From: Ancylomarina sp048268005
GTDB taxonomy: Bacteria > Bacteroidota > Bacteroidia > Bacteroidales > Marinifilaceae
Direction: 5' to 3'
Length of the DNA: 64,000 nt
Assembly: GCA_048268005.1 (NCBI GenBank)
Contig: JBLWWJ010000001.1
Location: 248,001 to 312,000 of the forward strand
Shown one piece after another: positions 1-6,582 of this stretch. A program made the translations under genes and the position numbers. Every line of letters starts with the position of its first letter. Position 1 is the first letter of the stretch. The notes under the pieces were generated by a model, which was given only the letters and a program-made list of their open reading frames with translations, did no database searches and was not told where the DNA came from.

Positions 1-30
1 GGTAGAAGATTTACCTTAAAAGAGATTGGA

Positions 31-70
31 AATCCCGTAACCCGATAATGGTTGCGGGATTTTTGTTTTT
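31..70 (+). terminator. Rho-independent terminator of a gene upstream of the window
   Basis: A 12-bp stem (31-42 pairing with 50-61, one G-U pair) with a 7-base loop is followed by a T-rich tract. It lies where a plus-strand gene outside the window would end. Confidence 0.8.
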
Positions 71-507
71 AAATGAGGCCTTTGTGATTTTGACTTGTTC
101 TGTATTTTAATGATTTTTAGGATAGAATTAGTGTAAATCAGAACGTTAGGTTTAAGCATGATTATTCAAGATCAAACAGTAAGAGGAGGAGTTTGATTAT
201 TGCTTGTTTAGATGTTTGTTATTAACAGTAAATCTCTATTATGTAATTCATTGTAAGTCTAAATAAGTAGTGTGAGTCTTATCTTGTACAGGGTGTAGAG
301 ATTTAAGATAATGGCGCATATAAGCTTAAGTAAATCTGGCAGGTTTGACAGGATAAATATTAGTTGAGATTTTATAAATTAGTAACAGTAGAATGTTATC
401 CTAAAAGGATATTTTAGATAATTCATCATAACAATACATTTTTTAGATAGATAATAAGAAATAACAACCATTGGGTTGTTTCTAGCAATATTAATAAATA
501 CTAAACA
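71..507. other. AT-rich intergenic region, no gene seen
   Basis: These 437 bases carry no convincing reading frame or RNA gene. The only structure I see is a small hairpin just before the next gene: a 7-bp stem, 463-469 with 474-480, and a 4-base loop. It sits about 27 bases upstream of the start codon at 508 and may be a leader structure of that gene. No template repeat or reverse transcriptase is recognisable here. Confidence 0.5.
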
Positions 508-1956
508 ATGAAACTTAAAAGCCTAATTCTAGTGCTACTTCTACAACTAATTATATTTGGTTGTTCTAAAGACGAAAATGAAAACTACCTCAAACTAGAA
601 ATCTCTACATCGGAGGTATCCGAAATAACGAATACGACCGCTATTTGTGGTGGTGATTTATCCAGCGATGGTGGTAAAATAATTAAAGCAAAGGGGCTTG
701 TTTGGCATACGTCATCTAATGCTACTTTAGAAGTAAATACAGGGAAAACAACAGAAGCAAATAAAGTTGGTAAATTTGTTAGTAGCCTAACCGATTTAAC
801 AGCAGATACAAAATATTTTGTTCGTGCTTATGCAACCAATGAGTTGGGAACTAAATATGGTGTTGAAAAAGAATTTTCAACAACGAATGATCGCAAGCCT
901 GAAATTACCACATCAGAAGTGTCCGAAATAACGAATACGACCGCTATTTGTGGTGGTAATTTAATCAGCGATGGAGATAAAACAATCACTGCAAAGGGGC
1001 TTGTTTGGCATACGTCAGCTAATGCTACTTTAGAAGTAAATACAGGGCTAACAACAGGAGCAACTGAAGTAGGTGAATTTGTAAGTACTCTTACGGATTT
1101 AACCGAAAATACAAAATATTTTGTTCGTGCTTATGCAATCAATGAGTTGGGCACTACCTATGGTGAAGAAAAAGAATTTACGACAAAAGAATCTGTTAAT
1201 GTCTATATGGTATTTGTACAAGGCGGTACATTTCAAATGGGAAGTACTGATGGAAGCAGCGATGAAAGGCCTGTGCACAGTGTGAGTGTTGATGATTTTT
1301 ATATTGGCAAGCATGAGGTAACTCATGCGCAATTTATTAAGTTTCTTAACGAAGTGGGTGTTAATAGCAATGGTTCTTATAACGATTCGGATTATAATTC
1401 GGTAGAATATATAGATATGGAAGATTCCGATTGTGCCATATCACATAATGGTTCGGCATTTTATTTCTCGGGCAGTTCGTATGCCAGCGAACAGACTGCT
1501 CCTGTAATTAGAGTAACATGGTATGGGGCAAATGCCTACTGCAAATGGGCAGGTGGCAGACTACCCACCGAGGCTGAGTGGGAATATGCAGCTCGCGGAG
1601 GTGTTTCGGCAAGCTCAACAAGCTATTCAGGGAGTAACACAATTGGCGATGTAGCTTGGTACGGTAGTAATTCAGGAAAAAAAACACACGAAGTATGTAC
1701 AAAACAAGCCAACGAGTTGGGTATTTACGATATGAGTGGTAATGCGTGGGAGTGGTGTAGTGATTGGAGGGGTAGTTTATATTATGGCAGTAGCCCAAGT
1801 TCTAATCCACAGGGGCCTTCATATGGCACTGGCCGAGTTATTCGTGGTGGTAGTTTGTACAGCGACGCTAGTAGCTGTCGTGTTGCCAATCGTAGTGCCT
1901 TCAACCCGGACGGCAGCTCCTTCGATCTCAGTTTCCGAGTAGTCCAAGTTAAATAA
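508..1956 (+). CDS. Surface lipoprotein with two FN3-like repeats and an FGE-sulfatase (C-type-lectin-like) domain; probable DGR target protein
   Basis: The N-terminus is a lipoprotein signal ending in the lipobox IIFGC (Cys19). Two near-identical ~101-residue fibronectin-III-like repeats follow (about residues 31-131 and 132-228). A formylglycine-generating-enzyme/SUMF1-type domain starts at about residue 232 with the family signature GGTFQMGS and continues through RVTWYGANAYCKWAGGRLPT and GNAWEWCSDW to the end. The first of the two cysteines used by true FGE for copper binding is a serine here (S452), while the second is kept (C457), so catalysis is unlikely and a binding role is more probable. 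The last ~25 codons are rich in NNC codons, unlike the T-ending codons of the rest of the gene, and match the pattern left by DGR adenine mutagenesis. The product is probably an exported surface-displayed binding protein. Ligand unknown. Confidence 0.85.
   Translation: MKLKSLILVLLLQLIIFGCSKDENENYLKLEISTSEVSEITNTTAICGGDLSSDGGKIIKAKGLVWHTSSNATLEVNTGKTTEANKVGKFVSSLTDLTADTKYFVRAYATNELGTKYGVEKEFSTTNDRKPEITTSEVSEITNTTAICGGNLISDGDKTITAKGLVWHTSANATLEVNTGLTTGATEVGEFVSTLTDLTENTKYFVRAYAINELGTTYGEEKEFTTKESVNVYMVFVQGGTFQMGSTDGSSDERPVHSVSVDDFYIGKHEVTHAQFIKFLNEVGVNSNGSYNDSDYNSVEYIDMEDSDCAISHNGSAFYFSGSSYASEQTAPVIRVTWYGANAYCKWAGGRLPTEAEWEYAARGGVSASSTSYSGSNTIGDVAWYGSNSGKKTHEVCTKQANELGIYDMSGNAWEWCSDWRGSLYYGSSPSSNPQGPSYGTGRVIRGGSLYSDASSCRVANRSAFNPDGSSFDLSFRVVQVK
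598..1197 (+). repeat. Tandem 303-bp coding repeat (FN3-like domain duplication)
   Basis: Two in-frame copies, 598-900 and 901-1197, are offset by exactly 303 bp. Long stretches are identical at the DNA level, for example the bases around 617-650 and 920-953, which shows a recent duplication rather than ancient domain shuffling. The copies encode the two FN3-like domains of the lipoprotein. Confidence 0.85.
1852..1953 (+). other. Candidate DGR variable region (VR) at the 3' end of the FGE-fold gene
   Basis: Codons 451-472 include TAC, AGC, GAC, AGC, GCC, GCC, TTC, AAC, GAC, GGC, AGC, TCC and TTC: 13 of 22 end in C, in a gene that otherwise prefers T- or A-ending codons. Most sit where known DGR-diversified FGE-fold proteins have Asn (AAC) in the template version, around the conserved RGGS, CRVANR and FRVV words. 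AAC mutated at adenines gives NNC codons, as seen here. The segment ends 3 bases before the stop codon, the usual VR position. The call is inferred from pattern; no template repeat was found in the window. Confidence 0.65.
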
Positions 1957-2034
1957 AAGTGAGCTAAAAATAAGATATAATTAAGGGAAATAACATTATT
2001 AATAAAAAATATGCAGATAAAATTATTTACAATA

Positions 2035-2472
2035 TTAACCAGTGATAGTGGTTCTCAGTAAGCCGATATGAATAGTTTTTTGTGAGCTCATAAAATATTG
2101 TATATGTCGGAGAATTTTGTGCAATTTGTAAATGGAAAGGTTTGTAGGAAGCTCAATAAATTCCATAGCAACGTCACCAGATAGGTAGTTTTCTACATGA
2201 GCAAAACCGAAATTCTTTTTCTCTTCAGCTACTTTTAGTTCAAAATCTTCAAGTCCTGAGATCAGATCCCTTAACTGTTTATTTAGTCGAATTTGATTAG
2301 GATGGTTTTTGACTTGTCTTTTTGATGCATCCCATTGTTTGGGTATAAGATAAATGCCAGTAGAAAAGAATCGCTGTTTTCTTTGTAAACAAACTTGAAG
2401 TTGCACAAGAGCTTTGCCTTCTTTATTCAGTTTTCGTTTACGGTTGTACACTATTTTATAGCTTGCTTTCAT
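2035..2472 (-). pseudogene. Truncated tyrosine recombinase (phage-integrase family), N-terminal part only
   Basis: The 145 residues begin like Bacteroidota tyrosine recombinases: an arm-type DNA-binding domain with KLNKEGKALVQLQVCLQRKQ, FFSTGIYLIPKQWD and a following helical stretch (NKQLRDLISGLEDFELKV). Family members usually have 300-420 residues. Here the reading frame stops after the start of the core-binding region, and the catalytic domain with its R...H-x-x-R...Y residues is missing. The last ~30 residues do not look like the family, so the 3' part has been deleted or rearranged. It lies 185 bp from a tRNA-Arg pair, a typical integration site, so it is probably the remains of an integrated element. 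It should not be active by itself. Confidence 0.75.
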
Positions 2473-2476
2473 ATTT

Positions 2477-2542
2477 GGGTATTATTGGGTATTGCAACGG
2501 GTACTGCAATGGGTATTGCGCCCAGTACTGCACGGGTACTGC
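2477..2542. repeat. About six ~12-bp iterons upstream of the integrase fragment
   Basis: Copies of GGGTAYTGCAAY start at 2477 (partial), 2487, 2499, 2511, 2523 (degenerate) and 2534, so the spacing is 10-12 bp, near one helical turn. They begin 5 bp from the integrase start codon on its upstream side. They could be arm-type binding sites or an operator for the recombinase. Confidence 0.7.
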
Positions 2543-2624
2543 AAATTTATTAAAAGAAACGTTTATTTTGTGTATCAGACGTTTTATGTAATACCTAAAG
2601 ATAGTAGGTTTGGTGGGTGTTTGC

Positions 2625-2656
2625 AACAAAAAAGCCGATACTTATGTATCGGCTTT
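2625..2656 (-). terminator. Terminator of the tRNA-Arg pair
   Basis: A perfect 11-bp stem (2631-2641 with 2646-2656) with a TTAT loop lies immediately after the 3' end of the promoter-distal tRNA. On the minus strand it is followed by a run of T. Confidence 0.85.
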
Positions 2657-2657
2657 G

Positions 2658-2732
2658 TGATCCAGCCAGGGCTCGAACCTGGGACCTATAGCTTAGAAGG
2701 CTATTGCTCTAATCCAACTGAGCTACTGGACC
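2658..2732 (-). tRNA. tRNA-Arg (anticodon TCT), distal copy
   Basis: The minus strand folds into a full cloverleaf: a 7-bp acceptor stem (GGTCCAG with CTGGATC), a D-arm, an anticodon stem ATAGC/GCTAT around the loop CTTCTAA (anticodon TCT, reads AGA), and a T-arm with GGTTCGAGCC. Discriminator base A; the 3' CCA is not encoded. It is identical in sequence to the copy at 2766-2840 and shares its promoter and terminator. Confidence 0.95.
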
Positions 2733-2765
2733 ATCCTCTAAATATGTGTTTGCAAAAAAATCAAG

Positions 2766-2840
2766 TGATCCAGCCAGGGCTCGAACCTGGGACCTATAGC
2801 TTAGAAGGCTATTGCTCTAATCCAACTGAGCTACTGGACC
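2766..2840 (-). tRNA. tRNA-Arg (anticodon TCT), proximal copy
   Basis: Identical in sequence to the tRNA at 2658-2732, with the same acceptor stem, CTTCTAA anticodon loop and T-arm. The spacer between the copies is 33 bp. As the promoter-proximal copy it is expected to be transcribed first and cut from a two-tRNA precursor. Confidence 0.95.
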
Positions 2841-2860
2841 ATTTTTCCTTAATTGCGATG

Positions 2861-2893
2861 CAAATATAGGGATTAATTTTTGTCTCACACAAA
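2861..2893 (-). promoter_or_regulatory. Bacteroidota-type promoter of the tRNA-Arg pair
   Basis: On the minus strand a TTTG (-33 box, 2890-2893) is followed after 21 bases by TATATTTG (-7 box, TAnnTTTG consensus, 2861-2868). The tRNA begins about 20 bases downstream. Confidence 0.7.
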
Positions 2894-3075
2894 TTATTTT
2901 GTCCTTTTTTCTCAGGTTTTACGGCAAGTTCACGCTAATTCTCTAGCTGTCAGAATATCCATTTTTAAAATTTTATTTATTTTTTTTCAAATACATGTCT
3001 GTTTTCATTCTTCCCTTTACTAAATTCGCATGCTCCGAGCTTTTTCGGACGCAAAAGAATAAATAAAAAAGACCT

Positions 3076-4251
3076 ATGGCCAGGAGCTATTCTTCTAATA
3101 TACCCAAACTCTATATCATCAAATTGGCAAAATGGTTCATGCTGACCATGCCCATTATTGTCCTCTTTTACCAGGAAAATGGTTTGAGCATGCAAAATGT
3201 TTTAACCCTAAAAGCTTTTTATTCGGTTGCCGTTGTCATCATGGAAATTCCATCGGGGTATTTTGCTGATATCTGGGGGAGGAAGAAGACTCTGATTTTG
3301 GGAAGTATTCTGGGTTGTCTGGGTTTTGTGGTTTATGGCTTCAGTTCCGATTTTTATGGCTTTTTGCTGGCCGAACTGGTTTTGGGTGTTGGTTCTTCTT
3401 TTATTTCAGGAGCAGATTCGGCTTTACTTTACGATAGTTTGTTGCAGGATAAAAAGGAGGGTACTTATTTGAAGCAGGAGAGTCGCATGATGTCGGTAGG
3501 TAATTTTGCCGAAGCCCTTGCAGGTATTGCGGGTGGTAGTCTGGCTTTAATCAGTTTGCGAACCCCTTTTATATGCCAAATTTTCATCGCTTTTATGGCA
3601 ATACCAGCTTCTATGATGCTGATGGAGGTGGAAAGGAGTAAGGATAGCTCTAAAGGCGGCTTTATACACATTCTAAAGGTGGTTCGCTACGCTTTGTGGG
3701 AAAACCTTCAGTTGCGGCTAAATATCCTGTATTCCTCTATTTTTGGCTGTGCCACACTTTCTCTGGCTTGGTTTGTTCAGCCCTATTTAAAGCAGTTCGA
3801 TATGGATGTGAGCCGAATTGGTGTGATTTGGACTCTTCTGAATTTAACAGTTGGGTTTACGGCTCTGTTTGCTCATCGAATCGAAAGCCGTTTGGGTAAG
3901 ATTGGAACATCACTCTTGATTGTTATCGGTCTTTCATCGGGCTTTGTTTTGTCGGGTGTTATGACCACACAATTGGGTATTATTTGTCTCTTCTATTTTT
4001 ATATCATCCGCGGGATTGCTACGCCTATACTCAAGGATTATATCAATAGGATTACTTCATCGGATATGCGAGCGACGGTGCTTTCTCTGCGTAATTTTAT
4101 TATTCGTATTCTGTTTGCCATTATTGCACCATTCCTGGGCTGGTATAGCGACCATTTCAGCATCGGAGAAGCTTTAATCTTTGCGGGTAGTACAATCTTT
4201 GTTCTGGGCGGTTTTACTCTCTTCTTTATCTTTAAAACAGAGCGAAAGTAA
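3076..4251 (+). CDS. MFS transporter
   Basis: A 391-residue polytopic protein with about 12 hydrophobic segments. After the second segment it has the major-facilitator loop signature FADIWGRKK (D-x-x-G-R-K/R type). The first half also carries a long helix ending in GVGSSFISGADSALLYDSL, as in drug and small-molecule exporters of the superfamily. The start at 3076 precedes the first membrane segment by about 20 residues, which is usual. Substrate cannot be deduced. The gene stands alone between the tRNA pair and a repeat-rich spacer, and no partner gene suggests a role. Confidence 0.85.
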   Translation: MARSYSSNIPKLYIIKLAKWFMLTMPIIVLFYQENGLSMQNVLTLKAFYSVAVVIMEIPSGYFADIWGRKKTLILGSILGCLGFVVYGFSSDFYGFLLAELVLGVGSSFISGADSALLYDSLLQDKKEGTYLKQESRMMSVGNFAEALAGIAGGSLALISLRTPFICQIFIAFMAIPASMMLMEVERSKDSSKGGFIHILKVVRYALWENLQLRLNILYSSIFGCATLSLAWFVQPYLKQFDMDVSRIGVIWTLLNLTVGFTALFAHRIESRLGKIGTSLLIVIGLSSGFVLSGVMTTQLGIICLFYFYIIRGIATPILKDYINRITSSDMRATVLSLRNFIIRILFAIIAPFLGWYSDHFSIGEALIFAGSTIFVLGGFTLFFIFKTERK

Positions 4252-4354
4252 TAGATCGGTTTCAAAAGTTGTGTCTTAGTATGCGAAATCTATTTTTAGG
4301 TTATATATCTATTGAGGGATTTCCTTTTAAAAATTTCGCTAGAGCCGCTGGGCT

Positions 4355-4385
4355 TCTACTTTTCTCCTTAGATGAGAAAAGTAGA
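4355..4385. repeat. Palindromic intergenic hairpin
   Basis: A 12-bp perfect stem (4355-4366 with 4374-4385) with the loop CTTAGAT. It lacks a T-run and lies about 100 bp after the MFS gene. Similar hairpins are scattered between genes in many Bacteroidota genomes, so I read it as a dispersed repeat rather than a terminator. Confidence 0.6.
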
Positions 4386-4397
4386 CAAAAGAATCAA

Positions 4398-4522
4398 GTC
4401 AGCCTGATCCTTGTTTTCGTTCTGTAGGAACATAAGCATCACGCCTAACGGCAGGCTGACAAAGTCCGCTCAAAACATATAATAGATAAATTCTCCCTTT
4501 TAGGGGATATCCTAACAGGGAG
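4398..4522. repeat. Compound inverted-repeat element
   Basis: Two nested structures lie side by side: a 9-bp inverted repeat (4398-4406 with 4452-4460) and a 12-bp imperfect stem (4493-4504 with 4511-4522, loop GGATAT). The second resembles the CTCCCTTTT element seen again after hutI at about 54443. Together with 4355-4385 they fill most of the 393-bp spacer between the MFS gene and yidC. Confidence 0.55.
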
Positions 4523-4588
4523 AGGGGTGTTGAATGCACTGTTTTTTACTCAAATAAAGTAAATCCAGAAGTATGAATGTTTTTGAGC

Positions 4589-4622
4589 AAAAAAAAGAGT
4601 CTCAAACGAGACTCTCTTTTTA
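4589..4622 (-). terminator. Terminator of yidC
   Basis: An 8-bp GC-containing stem (4596-4603 with 4608-4615) with an AAAC loop is flanked by A-runs on one side and T-runs on the other. It therefore works in either direction; yidC ends 23 bp away. Confidence 0.85.
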
Positions 4623-4644
4623 TTATATGACAATGTAACTTGTC

Positions 4645-6489
4645 TTATTTCTTTCTTTGGTTTGCTTGTTTAGCTGCATCTTCCAAACGTTGTTGGAATT
4701 TTGATTTCTTAACCGGCTTTTTCTTAGCAGCTTCCAACATAGCCAATACCTTATTGTCATCAACCATCCATTTACGAATTGCCCATGTTTGGATAATGGT
4801 AAATAGAGTTGCTATAAAGTAGTAGTATGATAAACCTGATGCGTAGTTGTTGAACCAAACTAGGAACATCAGTGGCATCATGTACATCATAGCCTGCATA
4901 CCTGGCATCTGATTCGATGTTTGCATCTGACCATTCATCTTAGTATAAACTAAGTTGGTTCCTGCCATCAACAGACAGAACAGAGAGATATGGTCACCAT
5001 ACATTGGAATATCCCAAGGTAAAGTTACGATTGAGTCATACGACGACAGGTCTGTAGCCCAAAGGAAACTCTTCTGACGCAACTCGATTGAAGACGGGAA
5101 GAATCGGAAAAGAGCAATCAAGATAGGGAACTGCACCAGCATTGGTAAACAACCACCCATCGGGTTCACGCCGGCTTTCTTATATAGGGCCATGGTCGCT
5201 TGCTGACGCTCCATTGCTTTATCTTTCGGTATTCTCTCGTTAATTTCATCAATCTGAGGCTTCAAGACTCTCATTTTTGCCGTTGATAAGTACGACTTAT
5301 AAGTTAGAGGCGAAAGAACCAGTTTGATAAGAATAGTCAGAATCAGAATAATCAGACCATAATTGCTCATGTAATTTTCAAGGAAGTTGAAAACAGGAAT
5401 CACGGCATATTTGTTTACCCATGCAAACATTTTCCACCCCAGGTCAACCAAAGCGTGTAGTTCGATTTCCTTGCCATAATGTCTAAGGGTTTTGTATTTG
5501 TTTGGCCCGAAATAGAATTGCATTGGGTAGCTCTCTTTCACATCACCACTGTAAGGGAGTGAAATTTCAGCAGCAAAGTTTTTAAGGATAGGCGATTTGT
5601 CATCCATATTTACAGACTTCAACTTAATGCCTTTGAATGTGTTTTTAGCAATAAGAGCCGACGAGAAGAATTGTTGCTTAAAGGCAATCCATTTAACTTG
5701 AGTTGTTAAATCTTCTTCATCATCACCACCAGCACTTAAATTATCAACATCATCTTCATTGAATTTGTAATATAAGCTGGTGTATTGGTTTTCAAAATCT
5801 CTACCTTTTTCCTTACTGTAAATATCAGCTTGCCAATTGAATGTTAAGTTATTCTGAGCGCGAGAAATGATATTGTTCAGACCAATAGCCTTAATCTCGA
5901 AATCAAGCATATAGCTATCTGGAGCTAAGGTGTACACGTATTCAAGATATTGATCGTCATTGGCCTTAAGCTTCATGCTTAATGTCTTTTCTTGAGAGCT
6001 AGCATCGATATTATCAAACCCAGCATCCGATGTAAAGAACAAATCCTGAGTGTCAATAGCTTTGTTGTCAGCATAAAAACTCATACCAAAACGAGTCTTG
6101 TCACCTTCCCAAAGGATTAATGGCAATGAGTCATGCGTTTGATAGTCTTTAAGCTGAACCGAATAGATACGCCCACCTTTATTGCTGACCTTAATCTTAA
6201 CAAGTTTGTTCTCAAGAGTGATAAATTCTTCTTTTTGAGCTGCCGCTGAAGAAAACACACCAAAGGTTTCTTGCAGATGTACAGGATCTTTTTGCTTTTC
6301 TACCTCAATGGCTTTTTGTGCAGTAAGTCTCTCGTTCTCTAATTTTAGATTACGTGCTTCTTCAACTCTGGCAATAGAGTCGCGGGTTTTTATAGCCTTT
6401 AATTCCTCAGCCGATGGTTTGGTCAGGTAGGTATACCCAATCAAAATGGCTCCAATAATGACTAATCCCCAAATTGAATTTTTATCCAT
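4645..6489 (-). CDS. yidC: Membrane protein insertase YidC
   Basis: YidC inserts and folds inner-membrane proteins, alone or with SecYEG. The 614-residue product has the Gram-negative layout: an N-terminal anchor (residues ~5-22), a large periplasmic domain (~60-355), and the conserved 60-kDa insertase core starting around YGLIILILTILIKLVLSPL. After it come the amphipathic KMRVLKPQIDEINERI segment, a cytoplasmic loop and further TM helices, and a lysine-rich tail (KKKPVKKSKFQQR) of the type that contacts ribosomes. Length is normal for Bacteroidota. It lies directly downstream of pyrG on the same strand (93-bp gap with a small hairpin). Confidence 0.97.
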   Translation of the reverse strand: MDKNSIWGLVIIGAILIGYTYLTKPSAEELKAIKTRDSIARVEEARNLKLENERLTAQKAIEVEKQKDPVHLQETFGVFSSAAAQKEEFITLENKLVKIKVSNKGGRIYSVQLKDYQTHDSLPLILWEGDKTRFGMSFYADNKAIDTQDLFFTSDAGFDNIDASSQEKTLSMKLKANDDQYLEYVYTLAPDSYMLDFEIKAIGLNNIISRAQNNLTFNWQADIYSKEKGRDFENQYTSLYYKFNEDDVDNLSAGGDDEEDLTTQVKWIAFKQQFFSSALIAKNTFKGIKLKSVNMDDKSPILKNFAAEISLPYSGDVKESYPMQFYFGPNKYKTLRHYGKEIELHALVDLGWKMFAWVNKYAVIPVFNFLENYMSNYGLIILILTILIKLVLSPLTYKSYLSTAKMRVLKPQIDEINERIPKDKAMERQQATMALYKKAGVNPMGGCLPMLVQFPILIALFRFFPSSIELRQKSFLWATDLSSYDSIVTLPWDIPMYGDHISLFCLLMAGTNLVYTKMNGQMQTSNQMPGMQAMMYMMPLMFLVWFNNYASGLSYYYFIATLFTIIQTWAIRKWMVDDNKVLAMLEAAKKKPVKKSKFQQRLEDAAKQANQRKK

Positions 6490-6519
6490 TTATTCTTTTC
6501 TGTTTAGACAGACTGTGTG

Positions 6520-6546
6520 AGAGCAGTTCTTATTGAAAACTGCTCT
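6520..6546. other. Hairpin between pyrG and yidC
   Basis: A 9-bp stem (6520-6528 with 6538-6546) without a clear T-run follows the pyrG stop. It could attenuate read-through from pyrG into yidC or stabilise the pyrG 3' end. Confidence 0.4.
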
Positions 6547-6582
6547 GTTGATTGTATAATCTATCTTATTGATAATTCTATA

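Noticed and set aside
1508..1798. Minus-strand open frame inside the FGE-fold gene
   Set aside because: Antisense to a well-supported lipoprotein, with no family similarity and odd composition; a shadow.
1..2500. DGR template repeat or reverse transcriptase near the candidate VR
   Set aside because: I searched both strands by eye for the invariant VR words and for an RT with YxDD and found none; the system, if present, is elsewhere.
2492..2869. 125-residue plus-strand open frame with an internal repeat
   Set aside because: It runs through both tRNA-Arg genes in antisense; the repeat is just the duplicated tRNA.
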